Positions 7,068 to 13,585 of a stretch of DNA of 17,835 bases are shown in pieces. Each line of letters opens with the position of its first letter. Position 1 is the stretch's first letter. A program made the translations under genes and the position numbers. The notes under the pieces are model-generated. The model did not search any database and was not told the origin of the DNA. It saw only the letters and a program-made list of their open reading frames with translations. The DNA is taken from contig JAPYRO010000007.1 of NCBI GenBank assembly GCA_029941095.1, positions 1 through 17,835 on the forward strand. The letters run 5' to 3'. The stretch comes from Dehalococcoidia bacterium (lineage in GTDB: Bacteria; Chloroflexota; Dehalococcoidia; UBA6926).

Positions 7068-8345
7068 ATGGCTAAACAAAAAATAATAAAAAAATTAACG
7101 GGAAACCCCACGAGAATTTTTTACGGCTGGTGGATGGTGTTAGCCGGTATGCTACTCATGTTTTTCACAACCGGGATTTCCTTTTTTGGGTTTAGCGCCT
7201 TTTTTGATGCGATCAGGGTAAATTTAAAATGGACTAGGGCTGAAGTTGCGATGGGACCCTCGATACAAGCTCTGCAGACCGCTCTTATGGCTCCTTTTGC
7301 TGGTTTTCTCGTCGATAAATTAGGACCTAGAATTGTCACTAGTTTCGCAATGTTCGTGGGTGGATTAGGTTTTGTCGTGCTTTCCAAAGTTACTGAACCG
7401 CTGCATTATTATGTTGCATTCATACTGATTGGGACAGGAATGGGAGCGACAGCTTACGTTATCGTTGCTACTGCCGTAAGTAATTGGTTTGTCCAGAGTC
7501 GCGGAAAGGCGATGGGTCTTACTTTTATGGGCCCTGGTTTTGGTGGAATTCTAGTAACGCTGATTGTTTTTTTCATTGATGTGCATGGATGGCGCCCGGT
7601 CGCTAATTTTGTTGGTCTTTCAACGTGGGTATTTGCAATCCCACTAGCATTAGTTTTGCGTTCTGCCCCAGAAAAATATGGGATGACGCCAGACGGTCTT
7701 GACCTCAAACCAGTTGGAGAAAGTGAATTAACCATGGAAGAGCCGGGTTTTTCTTTTCGAGAAGTTTTGCGCCATAAGTCTTATTGGCTCTATGTAATTG
7801 CGTGTGGTTTTCAGCAAATGGCCATTGCCGCTATGGTCGTTCATCATATACCTGCTCTTGTAAGTTTTGGAATTAGTACTCAAAATGCTGGCTTTATGAT
7901 TCTGATCTTTACTTTGGCTAGTTTGCCTATGCGATTTTACGCAGGATATCTTGCGGATAAATATGACAGTAGAATTGTTACAACAAGTATGCTGGGCTTT
8001 CAACTTATTGGTGCAATACTATTCGTTGCTATTTATAACATTTGGGTCGCCATTATTTTTGAAATTATCTATGGAATAGGATGGGGCGGAAGTAACCCAG
8101 CGCGCTTATCCTTGCAAGGAAGGTATTGGGGAAGGAGCATTTTTGGATCATTAATGGGTATACAAATTGGTATTGGTGCCTTGGGCGGATTTATAGCTCC
8201 CATATTCGTAGGATGGGTTGCTGATATGACTGATTACCGCTTGGCATTTATATTTCTTGTAATACCATTAGTGTTGTCTGTGTTGATGATTTATTCAATG
8301 AGACCTCCCATGATTAGCAAGTTACCGAACCTCGGTGATATATGA
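7068..8345 (+). CDS. MFS transporter, OFA/monocarboxylate-type, paralogue 2
   Basis: About 425 residues from the ATG at 7068 (an upstream TTG at 7014 is possible but adds an unconserved, charged extension). It repeats the architecture of the preceding gene: RIFYGWWMV, FFGFSAFFDAIR, motif A as GFLVDKLGPRIV, MGPGFGG, APEKYGMTPDG, GYLADKYDSRIV and YWGRSIFGSLMGIQIG. The strong match along the whole length, including loops, points to a tandem gene duplication, with divergence in the central loop after the PDG element and at the C-terminus. The 82-bp spacer from paralogue 1 has no terminator-like hairpin that I can see. Its TGA overlaps the ATG of the third transporter (ATGA, 8342-8345), so the two are probably translationally coupled and could be expressed together. 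Confidence 0.88.
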   Translation: MAKQKIIKKLTGNPTRIFYGWWMVLAGMLLMFFTTGISFFGFSAFFDAIRVNLKWTRAEVAMGPSIQALQTALMAPFAGFLVDKLGPRIVTSFAMFVGGLGFVVLSKVTEPLHYYVAFILIGTGMGATAYVIVATAVSNWFVQSRGKAMGLTFMGPGFGGILVTLIVFFIDVHGWRPVANFVGLSTWVFAIPLALVLRSAPEKYGMTPDGLDLKPVGESELTMEEPGFSFREVLRHKSYWLYVIACGFQQMAIAAMVVHHIPALVSFGISTQNAGFMILIFTLASLPMRFYAGYLADKYDSRIVTTSMLGFQLIGAILFVAIYNIWVAIIFEIIYGIGWGGSNPARLSLQGRYWGRSIFGSLMGIQIGIGALGGFIAPIFVGWVADMTDYRLAFIFLVIPLVLSVLMIYSMRPPMISKLPNLGDI

Positions 8346-9613
8346 GTTTAATACCCAAAGACCAAAACACCTCCAACAAGAAACCGCGATATTTTAAAGG
8401 TTGGAATATGGTTGCCGCTGGGATGCTGATATCTTTCTATGTCGATGGTGTTGGTTTTTGGGGTTTTTCCGGGTTTTTTAAAGAGATTATTGCGGAATTT
8501 GGGTGGAGTCGTGGGGTCGCTGCTGTCGCTCCATCTTTGCATCGACTAGAGGCGAGTATTTTTGGCCCTTTTAGTGGGTTTATCGTCGATAAATGGGGGG
8601 CAAGAAGGACGATGCTCGCAGGACTATTTTTCGCTGGGTTAGGGTTTATGGCGCTTAGTAGGATTCAAAACCTCTGGCAATATTATTTAGTTTTTATTGT
8701 TATAGCCTTTGGCTTAAGCGCGGGTTCTTATGTTGTGGTTGCTGCCCTTTTAAATAACTGGTTTCAGCGCAATAGGGGTTTGGTTTTTTCTCTTCTTGTG
8801 TTGGGTCCGGGTAGTTCCGCGATTTTGGGAGGTTTGTGGATATATATAATTCCATCCCTCGGCTGGAGAACTACATTATTATTAGCGGGGTTAGGTTTTT
8901 GGCTATTTTGTATTCCTTTGACGTTTTTCGTCATGCGTGATCATCCAAAAGATCATGGCTTGAATCCCGACGGTGATATTGAAGAAACCGATAATTTGGA
9001 CACGCAAGATGATAAACCAGTGCACCGTGTCCCTCTTAAAACAATTCTTTGGAGCCAAAGTTATTTACAATACGTGGGAGTATTATTTTTGATTGGTGGC
9101 AGTTGGTCGGTTGTAACTTTCGCTGCAGATATACTCAGCTCTTACGGATTTTCTTCGTCGGTCACCGCCGGGATTTTTGTTTTGGGCTTTGCAATCCCGA
9201 GCCTACCTGCTCGTGTTTTTGCGGGGTGGCTTGCCGATCGATTTGATAAACGGTTTGTTCTTAGCTACGCGATCGCCCTTCAATTTGTTGGAACTGTTTT
9301 ATTCGCGATAGCTACAATACCATTAGTGGCGATTCTAGGAGCCATGTTGATAGGCATGGGAATTGGTAGTGTAAGCCCTGTAAGGTTTGCGCTTCAGTCA
9401 GAATACTGGGGCCCAAACGTTTTTGGCCGCCTATCGGGAATCCAAATGGGTATTGCTGGAATCCCAGCAATACTATCTCCTGTTTTTCTAGGTTTTATGT
9501 TTGATTATTTTGGACACTATCGAATTGGGTTGGGCTTGTTGGCGATCCCATTATTATTGTCTGCTATGTTAGCTCTTACTATAAAGAAGCCTGAACCTGA
9601 AATGGCTCAATAG
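8342..9613 (+). CDS. MFS transporter, OFA/monocarboxylate-type, paralogue 3
   Basis: 423 residues. It keeps the family frame but is clearly more divergent: RYFKGWNMVAAG instead of FYGWWMV, motif A as GFIVDKWGARRTM, the domain-boundary element as HPKDHGLNPDG, GWLADRFDKRFVL after helix 8, and EYWGPNVFGRLSGIQMG in helix 11. The N-terminal tail (about 18 residues, polar and basic) is cytoplasmic. The ATG overlaps the stop of paralogue 2 by four bases. Differences in helices 1, 4, 5 and 7, where paralogues 1 and 2 agree, suggest a different substrate. After the gene comes a 303-bp interval, so the tri-cistronic transporter unit may end here. Confidence 0.88.
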   Translation: MSLIPKDQNTSNKKPRYFKGWNMVAAGMLISFYVDGVGFWGFSGFFKEIIAEFGWSRGVAAVAPSLHRLEASIFGPFSGFIVDKWGARRTMLAGLFFAGLGFMALSRIQNLWQYYLVFIVIAFGLSAGSYVVVAALLNNWFQRNRGLVFSLLVLGPGSSAILGGLWIYIIPSLGWRTTLLLAGLGFWLFCIPLTFFVMRDHPKDHGLNPDGDIEETDNLDTQDDKPVHRVPLKTILWSQSYLQYVGVLFLIGGSWSVVTFAADILSSYGFSSSVTAGIFVLGFAIPSLPARVFAGWLADRFDKRFVLSYAIALQFVGTVLFAIATIPLVAILGAMLIGMGIGSVSPVRFALQSEYWGPNVFGRLSGIQMGIAGIPAILSPVFLGFMFDYFGHYRIGLGLLAIPLLLSAMLALTIKKPEPEMAQ

Positions 9614-9756
9614 ATATCCTCACGTTTTAGTTCAAACCCCACGCCGTAATTTGGGCAAATTATTTGGTTAGGGATATTGGATTTTTCACCTACAGTTTTC
9701 GCAGATTTATATAGTAATGCCCCAAATATACTGCCTGTGAACCATCCCCAACTCAA
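9607..9756 (-). CDS. Possible small protein or gene remnant, 49 codons, TTG start
   Basis: A minus-strand frame reads from TTG at 9756 to TGA at 9607, overlapping the last bases of paralogue 3. The product begins MSWGWFTGSIFGALLYKSAK and ends with a polar stretch containing CPNYGVGFELKRED. The shape, a short hydrophobic Gly-rich segment followed by a zinc-ribbon-like CPN-x-G without its second cysteine, looks protein-like. An AAGGA lies 11 nt upstream of the TTG. The frame upstream is closed by TGA, so it could be the 3' remnant of a longer gene with a degraded ribbon (Tyr in place of Cys). It may equally be chance. No relative is recognised. Confidence 0.22.
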   Translation of the reverse strand: MSWGWFTGSIFGALLYKSAKTVGEKSNIPNQIICPNYGVGFELKREDIY

Positions 9757-9916
9757 TTTATGAAGTTTCCTTAATCATGATAGCTGTAATTATATTTAAA
9801 TCGTCATTATTTATGCCGAATTATCTAACTAACTCTACTAACATAAGTTATAGTTTTAATTGCAATACTCCTATCCTATAAAGATTTGTGCAAAAATCAA
9901 AACTGAGGAGATAATA
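9614..9916. other. Longest gene-poor interval (303 bp) upstream of the peroxiredoxin
   Basis: Apart from the tentative minus-strand frame at 9607-9756, this interval shows AT-rich, non-coding-looking sequence with frequent stops in all frames from about 9757 onward. It probably holds the peroxiredoxin promoter: TATAAA at 9877-9882 is a possible -10 without a convincing -35 at the right distance. I found no tRNA cloverleaf, strong terminator hairpin or direct repeat. Confidence 0.5.
9905..9910 (+). promoter_or_regulatory. Strong ribosome binding site fixing the peroxiredoxin start
   Basis: GAGGAG lies 6 nt upstream of ATG 9917. It decides the start at MSAEIGQSAP rather than an in-frame upstream start that would add 19 residues unlike the family. 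Confidence 0.75.
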
Positions 9917-10390
9917 ATGTCAGCGGAAATAGGCCAATCTGCCCCACAACTTACTTTAGTTAATAACGAGAGAAAGAGTTTCACACTGGATGATTTGGGG
10001 GGTAAGCCTGCAGTGCTAGTGTTTTTCCCAGGTGCTTTTACTGGGGGATGCCAACAGGAAGCCTGTACATTTAGAGATTCAATGAATGAATACAATGAAC
10101 TGGGTGTTTCAGTATATGGTATTAGTGTTGACTCATTTTTTGTTCAAAATGCCTTTATTGCAGATAATGACCTAAACTTTGAATTTTTGAGTGACTATAC
10201 TCGTAAAACTATTGAGAATTATGGAATAGCTTTAAATGATTTTGCTGGAATGTCAGGGTATACGACATCGATGAGAGCAGTGTTCGTGGTAGATGCGTCA
10301 GGAATTGTTACTTATAAACAAGCTGTTCCACCCCCGGAGCAGCCTGATTTTAGTGCACTAAAAGATGCAGTCACTAAACTGAAAAATTAA
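9917..10390 (+). CDS. Peroxiredoxin, BCP/PrxQ- or AhpE-like
   Basis: 157 residues from the ATG at 9917, the usual length for this thiol peroxidase group. It reduces hydrogen peroxide and organic hydroperoxides in the cytosol. The peroxidatic motif PxxxTxxC is intact in FFPGAFTGGC (Cys45), and the catalytic Arg is probably Arg120 (SMRAVFVVD). A second cysteine, Cys50, follows in CQQEACTFRD. The Cys-x4-Cys spacing is that of PrxQ/BCP atypical 2-Cys enzymes, although Gln replaces the usual Thr after the first cysteine. GISVDSFFVQNAF and the compact C-terminus also recall AhpE-type 1-Cys proteins, so the subclass is not settled. It stands between transporter paralogues 3 and 4, 63 bp before the latter, and has its own strong ribosome site and leader. 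Confidence 0.88.
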   Translation: MSAEIGQSAPQLTLVNNERKSFTLDDLGGKPAVLVFFPGAFTGGCQQEACTFRDSMNEYNELGVSVYGISVDSFFVQNAFIADNDLNFEFLSDYTRKTIENYGIALNDFAGMSGYTTSMRAVFVVDASGIVTYKQAVPPPEQPDFSALKDAVTKLKN

Positions 10391-10453
10391 GAAATTGACT
10401 CTGGTTCGTACTACGTGGTTCATTATGTCCCTAAATAAGAATGGCAAAGGTGA

Positions 10454-11716
10454 ATGTTGAAATTGAGATCTAAGCCAAAAATATTCTATGGATGGTGGAT
10501 GGCTTTATCAGGGTTCGGTATTCTATTTTATACCTCGGGAGTCTTTTTCTACGGTTTCTCACCATTTTTTGATGAAATACTCGGAGAGTTTGGTTGGGGT
10601 GCAGGTGTAGCGGCTGGCGCTTTTGCGTTTCAGCGACTAGAGCAGGGTCTTTTTGGTCCCATTGTAGGTTATATAACGGACCGTTTTGGGCCCAGAAAGT
10701 CACTAATCGGAGGAATATTTATTCTTGGAGTTGGGTTTATTTTACTCTCCCAGATAACCAATCTTTGGCAATTTTATTTATCGTTTGGTTTGCTAGCTTT
10801 TGGTTTAGGGTTTGGCTCATTTTTAACTGTAAACACCGCGGTAAACGCATGGTTTGTTCGTAAGAGAGGGCGCGCCATGGCTTTGGTTTCGTATGGGCCT
10901 GGACTTAGTTCACTTCTAGTGCCTGTCATAGTGGCTATGATAGCATTTTTTTCTTGGAGAGAGACTTTAATTTATATGGGGATAGCTACATGGGTTATTT
11001 GTCTCCCACTCGCGATAGTGATGCGACGATCACCCGAATCATACGGTTTATTTCCTGATGGAGAGGATAGACCCATTAGCGATGATTCAAATATAGAACA
11101 AGGACAAGACTTTTCTCTAAGACAAGCTCTTCGGACCTCGGCTTTTTGGAAGTATGCTTTGTCATCAATGTGTGGGTTCACTTTTTTTTCTGCTTTAGTT
11201 ATTCATCAATATGTAGCTTTTAAGAGTTTTGGTTTACCTGATGTTTGGGCTGCAACTCTTGTTACATTGTGGCCGCTTGCTAGCTTCCCAGGTAGGATAG
11301 TTGGAGGAATACTTGTTGATATGTATGACACACGTAAGGTAGTGGCAGGAGCTTGGGCCCTCCAGTTTTTAGGGGCTATAATGTTCGTGGCAATATATAA
11401 CCCGGCCATTGGTATTATATATGCCGTGGTATTTGGATTTGGATTTGGTTTAGGTAACCCGGGAAGACTTGCAATCCTTGGTGAATTTTTTGGGAGAAAA
11501 GCCTATGGTTCCTTGCTTGGGACCCAGCAATTCTTGTCTTCGATTACTGGTATAGTTGCTCCAGTATATGCGGGTTTCATGTATGACATATATGGGGCAG
11601 ATGGTTATAGATTAGCATTCCTAAGTTTGGCGTTACCCGGAGCAATTTCGGTCTATTTATATTTAACAATGAAACGGCCGGTCCTCGGTGAAACAGAGAC
11701 TGTAACTACGCTCTAA
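10454..11716 (+). CDS. MFS transporter, OFA/monocarboxylate-type, paralogue 4
   Basis: 420 residues starting at ATG 10454, just after AAAGGTGA, a fair ribosome site. It retains IFYGWWMA at helix 1, motif A as GYITDRFGPRKSL, helix 5 SYGPGLSSLLVPV, the boundary element SPESYGLFPDG and a second motif A-like turn VDMYDTRKVV. It is the most divergent of the four: the helix 11 region reads ILGEFFGRKAYGSLLGTQQF, where the others have YWGxxxFGxLxGIQxG. That suggests either an older duplication or a separately acquired gene with another substrate. It follows the peroxiredoxin by 63 bp, so the two may be co-transcribed. It converges on dapF with only 18 bp between stop codons. Confidence 0.87.
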   Translation: MLKLRSKPKIFYGWWMALSGFGILFYTSGVFFYGFSPFFDEILGEFGWGAGVAAGAFAFQRLEQGLFGPIVGYITDRFGPRKSLIGGIFILGVGFILLSQITNLWQFYLSFGLLAFGLGFGSFLTVNTAVNAWFVRKRGRAMALVSYGPGLSSLLVPVIVAMIAFFSWRETLIYMGIATWVICLPLAIVMRRSPESYGLFPDGEDRPISDDSNIEQGQDFSLRQALRTSAFWKYALSSMCGFTFFSALVIHQYVAFKSFGLPDVWAATLVTLWPLASFPGRIVGGILVDMYDTRKVVAGAWALQFLGAIMFVAIYNPAIGIIYAVVFGFGFGLGNPGRLAILGEFFGRKAYGSLLGTQQFLSSITGIVAPVYAGFMYDIYGADGYRLAFLSLALPGAISVYLYLTMKRPVLGETETVTTL

Positions 11717-11734
11717 GTCATGCAATAAATTGGT

Positions 11735-12571
11735 TTAAATGGTTCCAGTGAACACAGTTTCCACTGAACCTGTCATATATATTGAACCCTCTCCGTCCCA
11801 TTCGATAGTTAGTGTGCCTCCTGGAAGTTCGACATCTGCACGATTTCCAACTAAACCTTTGAGATGAGCCGCTGCGAAAGAGGCACATGCGCCGGAACCA
11901 CATCCGAGGGTAATACCTGCTCCTCTTTCCCAGACCCTTACTTTCAGTAATTCTCTGTTTAGCACATTTACTATTTCAAAATTTGTTTTATTTGGAAATA
12001 GTGTGTGTGACTCAACTACGGGGCCTAGGTCTTCTAGATCTACCGACTCCAGATCCCCATCATAGAAATGTATCGCATGAGGGTTGCCCATTGATATAAA
12101 ACTTAGATTCAGATCATTATTATCAATATTGACTGGGTAGTCTACAATCGGCCCGTTTGAATCAATGGTTACGGGAATTTTACTCGGCTCGATTATTGGT
12201 TTATTCATATTAACTCTTACTTTTTCTATGTTTCCACTCGAGTCTATTGTTGACCAAACTTCATAGATTCCTGACATAGTTGAAATTGTCATGTTACTAG
12301 GGTTATCTACCAGTCCTTCGTCGTATGCGAATTTAGCGACACATCGAATACCATTCCCACACATTTCAGATTCTGACCCATCAGGATTAAACATACGCAT
12401 TGAGATATCTGAGGAGGTTGCGCTGTTTACCAGGATCAAGCCATCAGACCCTATTCCAAAGCGTCTGCTACAGACTTTGGCTGCGAGCTCGGCCCAGTTA
12501 GTTTCGTTGCCACCTGGATCGTGGCAAACAATAAAATCGTTGCCAGTTCCTTGCATTTTATGAAAATCCAT
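11735..12571 (-). CDS. dapF: Diaminopimelate epimerase
   Basis: 278 residues, normal for the family. It interconverts LL- and meso-diaminopimelate in the cytosol by a PLP-independent two-cysteine mechanism. The N-terminal signature MQGTGNDF (6-13) is present, and the catalytic cysteines are Cys71 in SEMCGNGIRC and Cys224 in TLGCGSGACA; the ISMGNPHAIHF segment (about 159-169) and ERGAG (216-220) are also standard. The ATG at 12571 gives the usual N-terminus; the ribosome site is poor. With dapL at 4432-5604 it supplies consecutive steps to meso-diaminopimelate for lysine, and for peptidoglycan if the organism makes it. It is last in the minus-strand run, 75 bp after miaA, so it could be co-transcribed; I see no convincing promoter in that gap. 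Confidence 0.96.
   Translation of the reverse strand: MDFHKMQGTGNDFIVCHDPGGNETNWAELAAKVCSRRFGIGSDGLILVNSATSSDISMRMFNPDGSESEMCGNGIRCVAKFAYDEGLVDNPSNMTISTMSGIYEVWSTIDSSGNIEKVRVNMNKPIIEPSKIPVTIDSNGPIVDYPVNIDNNDLNLSFISMGNPHAIHFYDGDLESVDLEDLGPVVESHTLFPNKTNFEIVNVLNRELLKVRVWERGAGITLGCGSGACASFAAAHLKGLVGNRADVELPGGTLTIEWDGEGSIYMTGSVETVFTGTI
11741..11770. terminator. Imperfect inverted repeat at the convergent MFS4/dapF 3' ends
   Basis: GGTTC-c-AGTG (11741-11750) pairs with CACT-GAACC (11762-11770): nine base pairs with one bulge and an 11-nt loop, inside the last codons of dapF. On the minus strand it is followed by ATTTAAACC rather than a T-run, and on the plus strand by no T-run. A bidirectional termination role is suggested only by position; it is a weak candidate. 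Confidence 0.22.
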
Positions 12572-12646
12572 TTGTTAAATTCTTTCTTATAGAGTCAAGG
12601 GTGTTTTCGGGTACCTAATAATGATAGGCTGATTGAAATATTTTAT

Positions 12647-13567
12647 CTATCGTAAATTTAAATCAGTTACAATGTCTCCGATTATTCTAGGAGAGGGCTT
12701 TTCTAACCGATCGATCCAATGAATTCTGGGATCTGATAATCGAAACCATCCATATTGTTTTCTACTAAACCGATGTGTTAATTTCGTTATTTGCGATACT
12801 GTTTCTTCCCTTGTACTGTGTCCATCGACATATTGCCCAATTTCTTTGTACCCTAAAGCAGATAACGATGGTAATTCCGCTGTATAACCTTTTTCTCGTA
12901 ATGTTTTAACCTCTTCAGGCCAGCCACCTTGGAATTGCTCTAAAATTCTGTGAGCTATCGCTTCTTGTAGCTTAAACTTATCCATTGTTAGTCCTATGAT
13001 TTTTACTTGCCAGCTCGGAGTTTTTCTTCTGCTCAATTTAGAGAACATCTCACCGGTTTGGTCTATAACCTCTAATGCACGGATTACCCTCCTTACATTA
13101 TTCGGGTGTATTTTCCCAGCAGCAATAGGGTCTGTATTTGCCAGTCTAGTATGTAAATTGTGGGTTCCTTCTGTCTCTACTAAGTTTTCTAGTTTAGTTC
13201 TCAAAGATGGGTTTGGGGGTACACTAGGAACTTGCCAACCTTCTAAAATTGCCCATATATATTGAGCTGTTCCTCCAACCAATATAGGCACCTTATCTTT
13301 TTTGAGAACATCATCTATCGTTCGTCTCGCGTGATCCAAGTAAACTCCAAGAGAGAACGGTTGGTCTGGATTTACCAGTTTATACATGTGATGTTTTACT
13401 TTAGCTATTTGAAATGAATCGGGGGTACTTGTACCAATGTCCATATATTTATAGATTTGTTTACTATCTGCATTGATGATTTCGCCGTCAACAGATTCAG
13501 CCAATTCTATCGCGAACCGAGATTTCCCGGTAGCAGTTGGTCCTATAATCGCTATAAGGTTGACCAA
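12647..13567 (-). CDS. miaA: tRNA dimethylallyltransferase
   Basis: 306 residues, close to the usual 300-315. It transfers a dimethylallyl group from DMAPP to N6 of A37 in tRNAs that read codons starting with U. The P-loop GPTATGKS is at residues 9-16, the catalytic Asp34 in NADSKQIYKYMDIGTSTP, VGGTAQYI matches the GGTGLY region, HPNNVRRVIRALEV is the usual RR-x-x-RALE element, and the C-terminus has LGYKEIGQY and HRFSRKQYGWFR. The start is TTG at 13567, which sets the P-loop at the standard distance and leaves 18 nt to the upstream oxidoreductase stop; a GGGGT lies just before it. Co-directional spacing points to an operon with the oxidoreductase and tpiA. Confidence 0.95.
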   Translation of the reverse strand: MVNLIAIIGPTATGKSRFAIELAESVDGEIINADSKQIYKYMDIGTSTPDSFQIAKVKHHMYKLVNPDQPFSLGVYLDHARRTIDDVLKKDKVPILVGGTAQYIWAILEGWQVPSVPPNPSLRTKLENLVETEGTHNLHTRLANTDPIAAGKIHPNNVRRVIRALEVIDQTGEMFSKLSRRKTPSWQVKIIGLTMDKFKLQEAIAHRILEQFQGGWPEEVKTLREKGYTAELPSLSALGYKEIGQYVDGHSTREETVSQITKLTHRFSRKQYGWFRLSDPRIHWIDRLEKPSPRIIGDIVTDLNLR

Positions 13568-13585
13568 TGATACCCCAACACTTTT

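Noticed and set aside
9049..9246. Cysteine- and phenylalanine-rich + strand frame inside MFS paralogue 3
   Set aside because: It is an out-of-frame shadow of a well-supported membrane-protein gene, has no ribosome site and shows no recognisable motif.
9620..9660. A tRNA T-arm-like stretch (GTTCAAACCCC) after paralogue 3
   Set aside because: The flanking bases do not form a T-stem or acceptor stem, and no D- or anticodon arm is present on either strand.
9826..9853. Inverted repeat TAACT...AGTTA upstream of the peroxiredoxin, a possible operator
   Set aside because: Only five base pairs with an 11-base loop in very AT-rich DNA, expected by chance.
10425..10460. An 11-codon ORF overlapping the start of MFS paralogue 4, possibly a leader peptide
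   Set aside because: It is very short, has no ribosome site and no repeated or regulatory codons; chance occurrence is likely.
12572..12646. Promoter for dapF from TTGACT and TATAAG in the miaA-dapF gap
   Set aside because: The two hexamers are separated by a single base, so they cannot act together as -35 and -10, and neither has a partner at the right distance.
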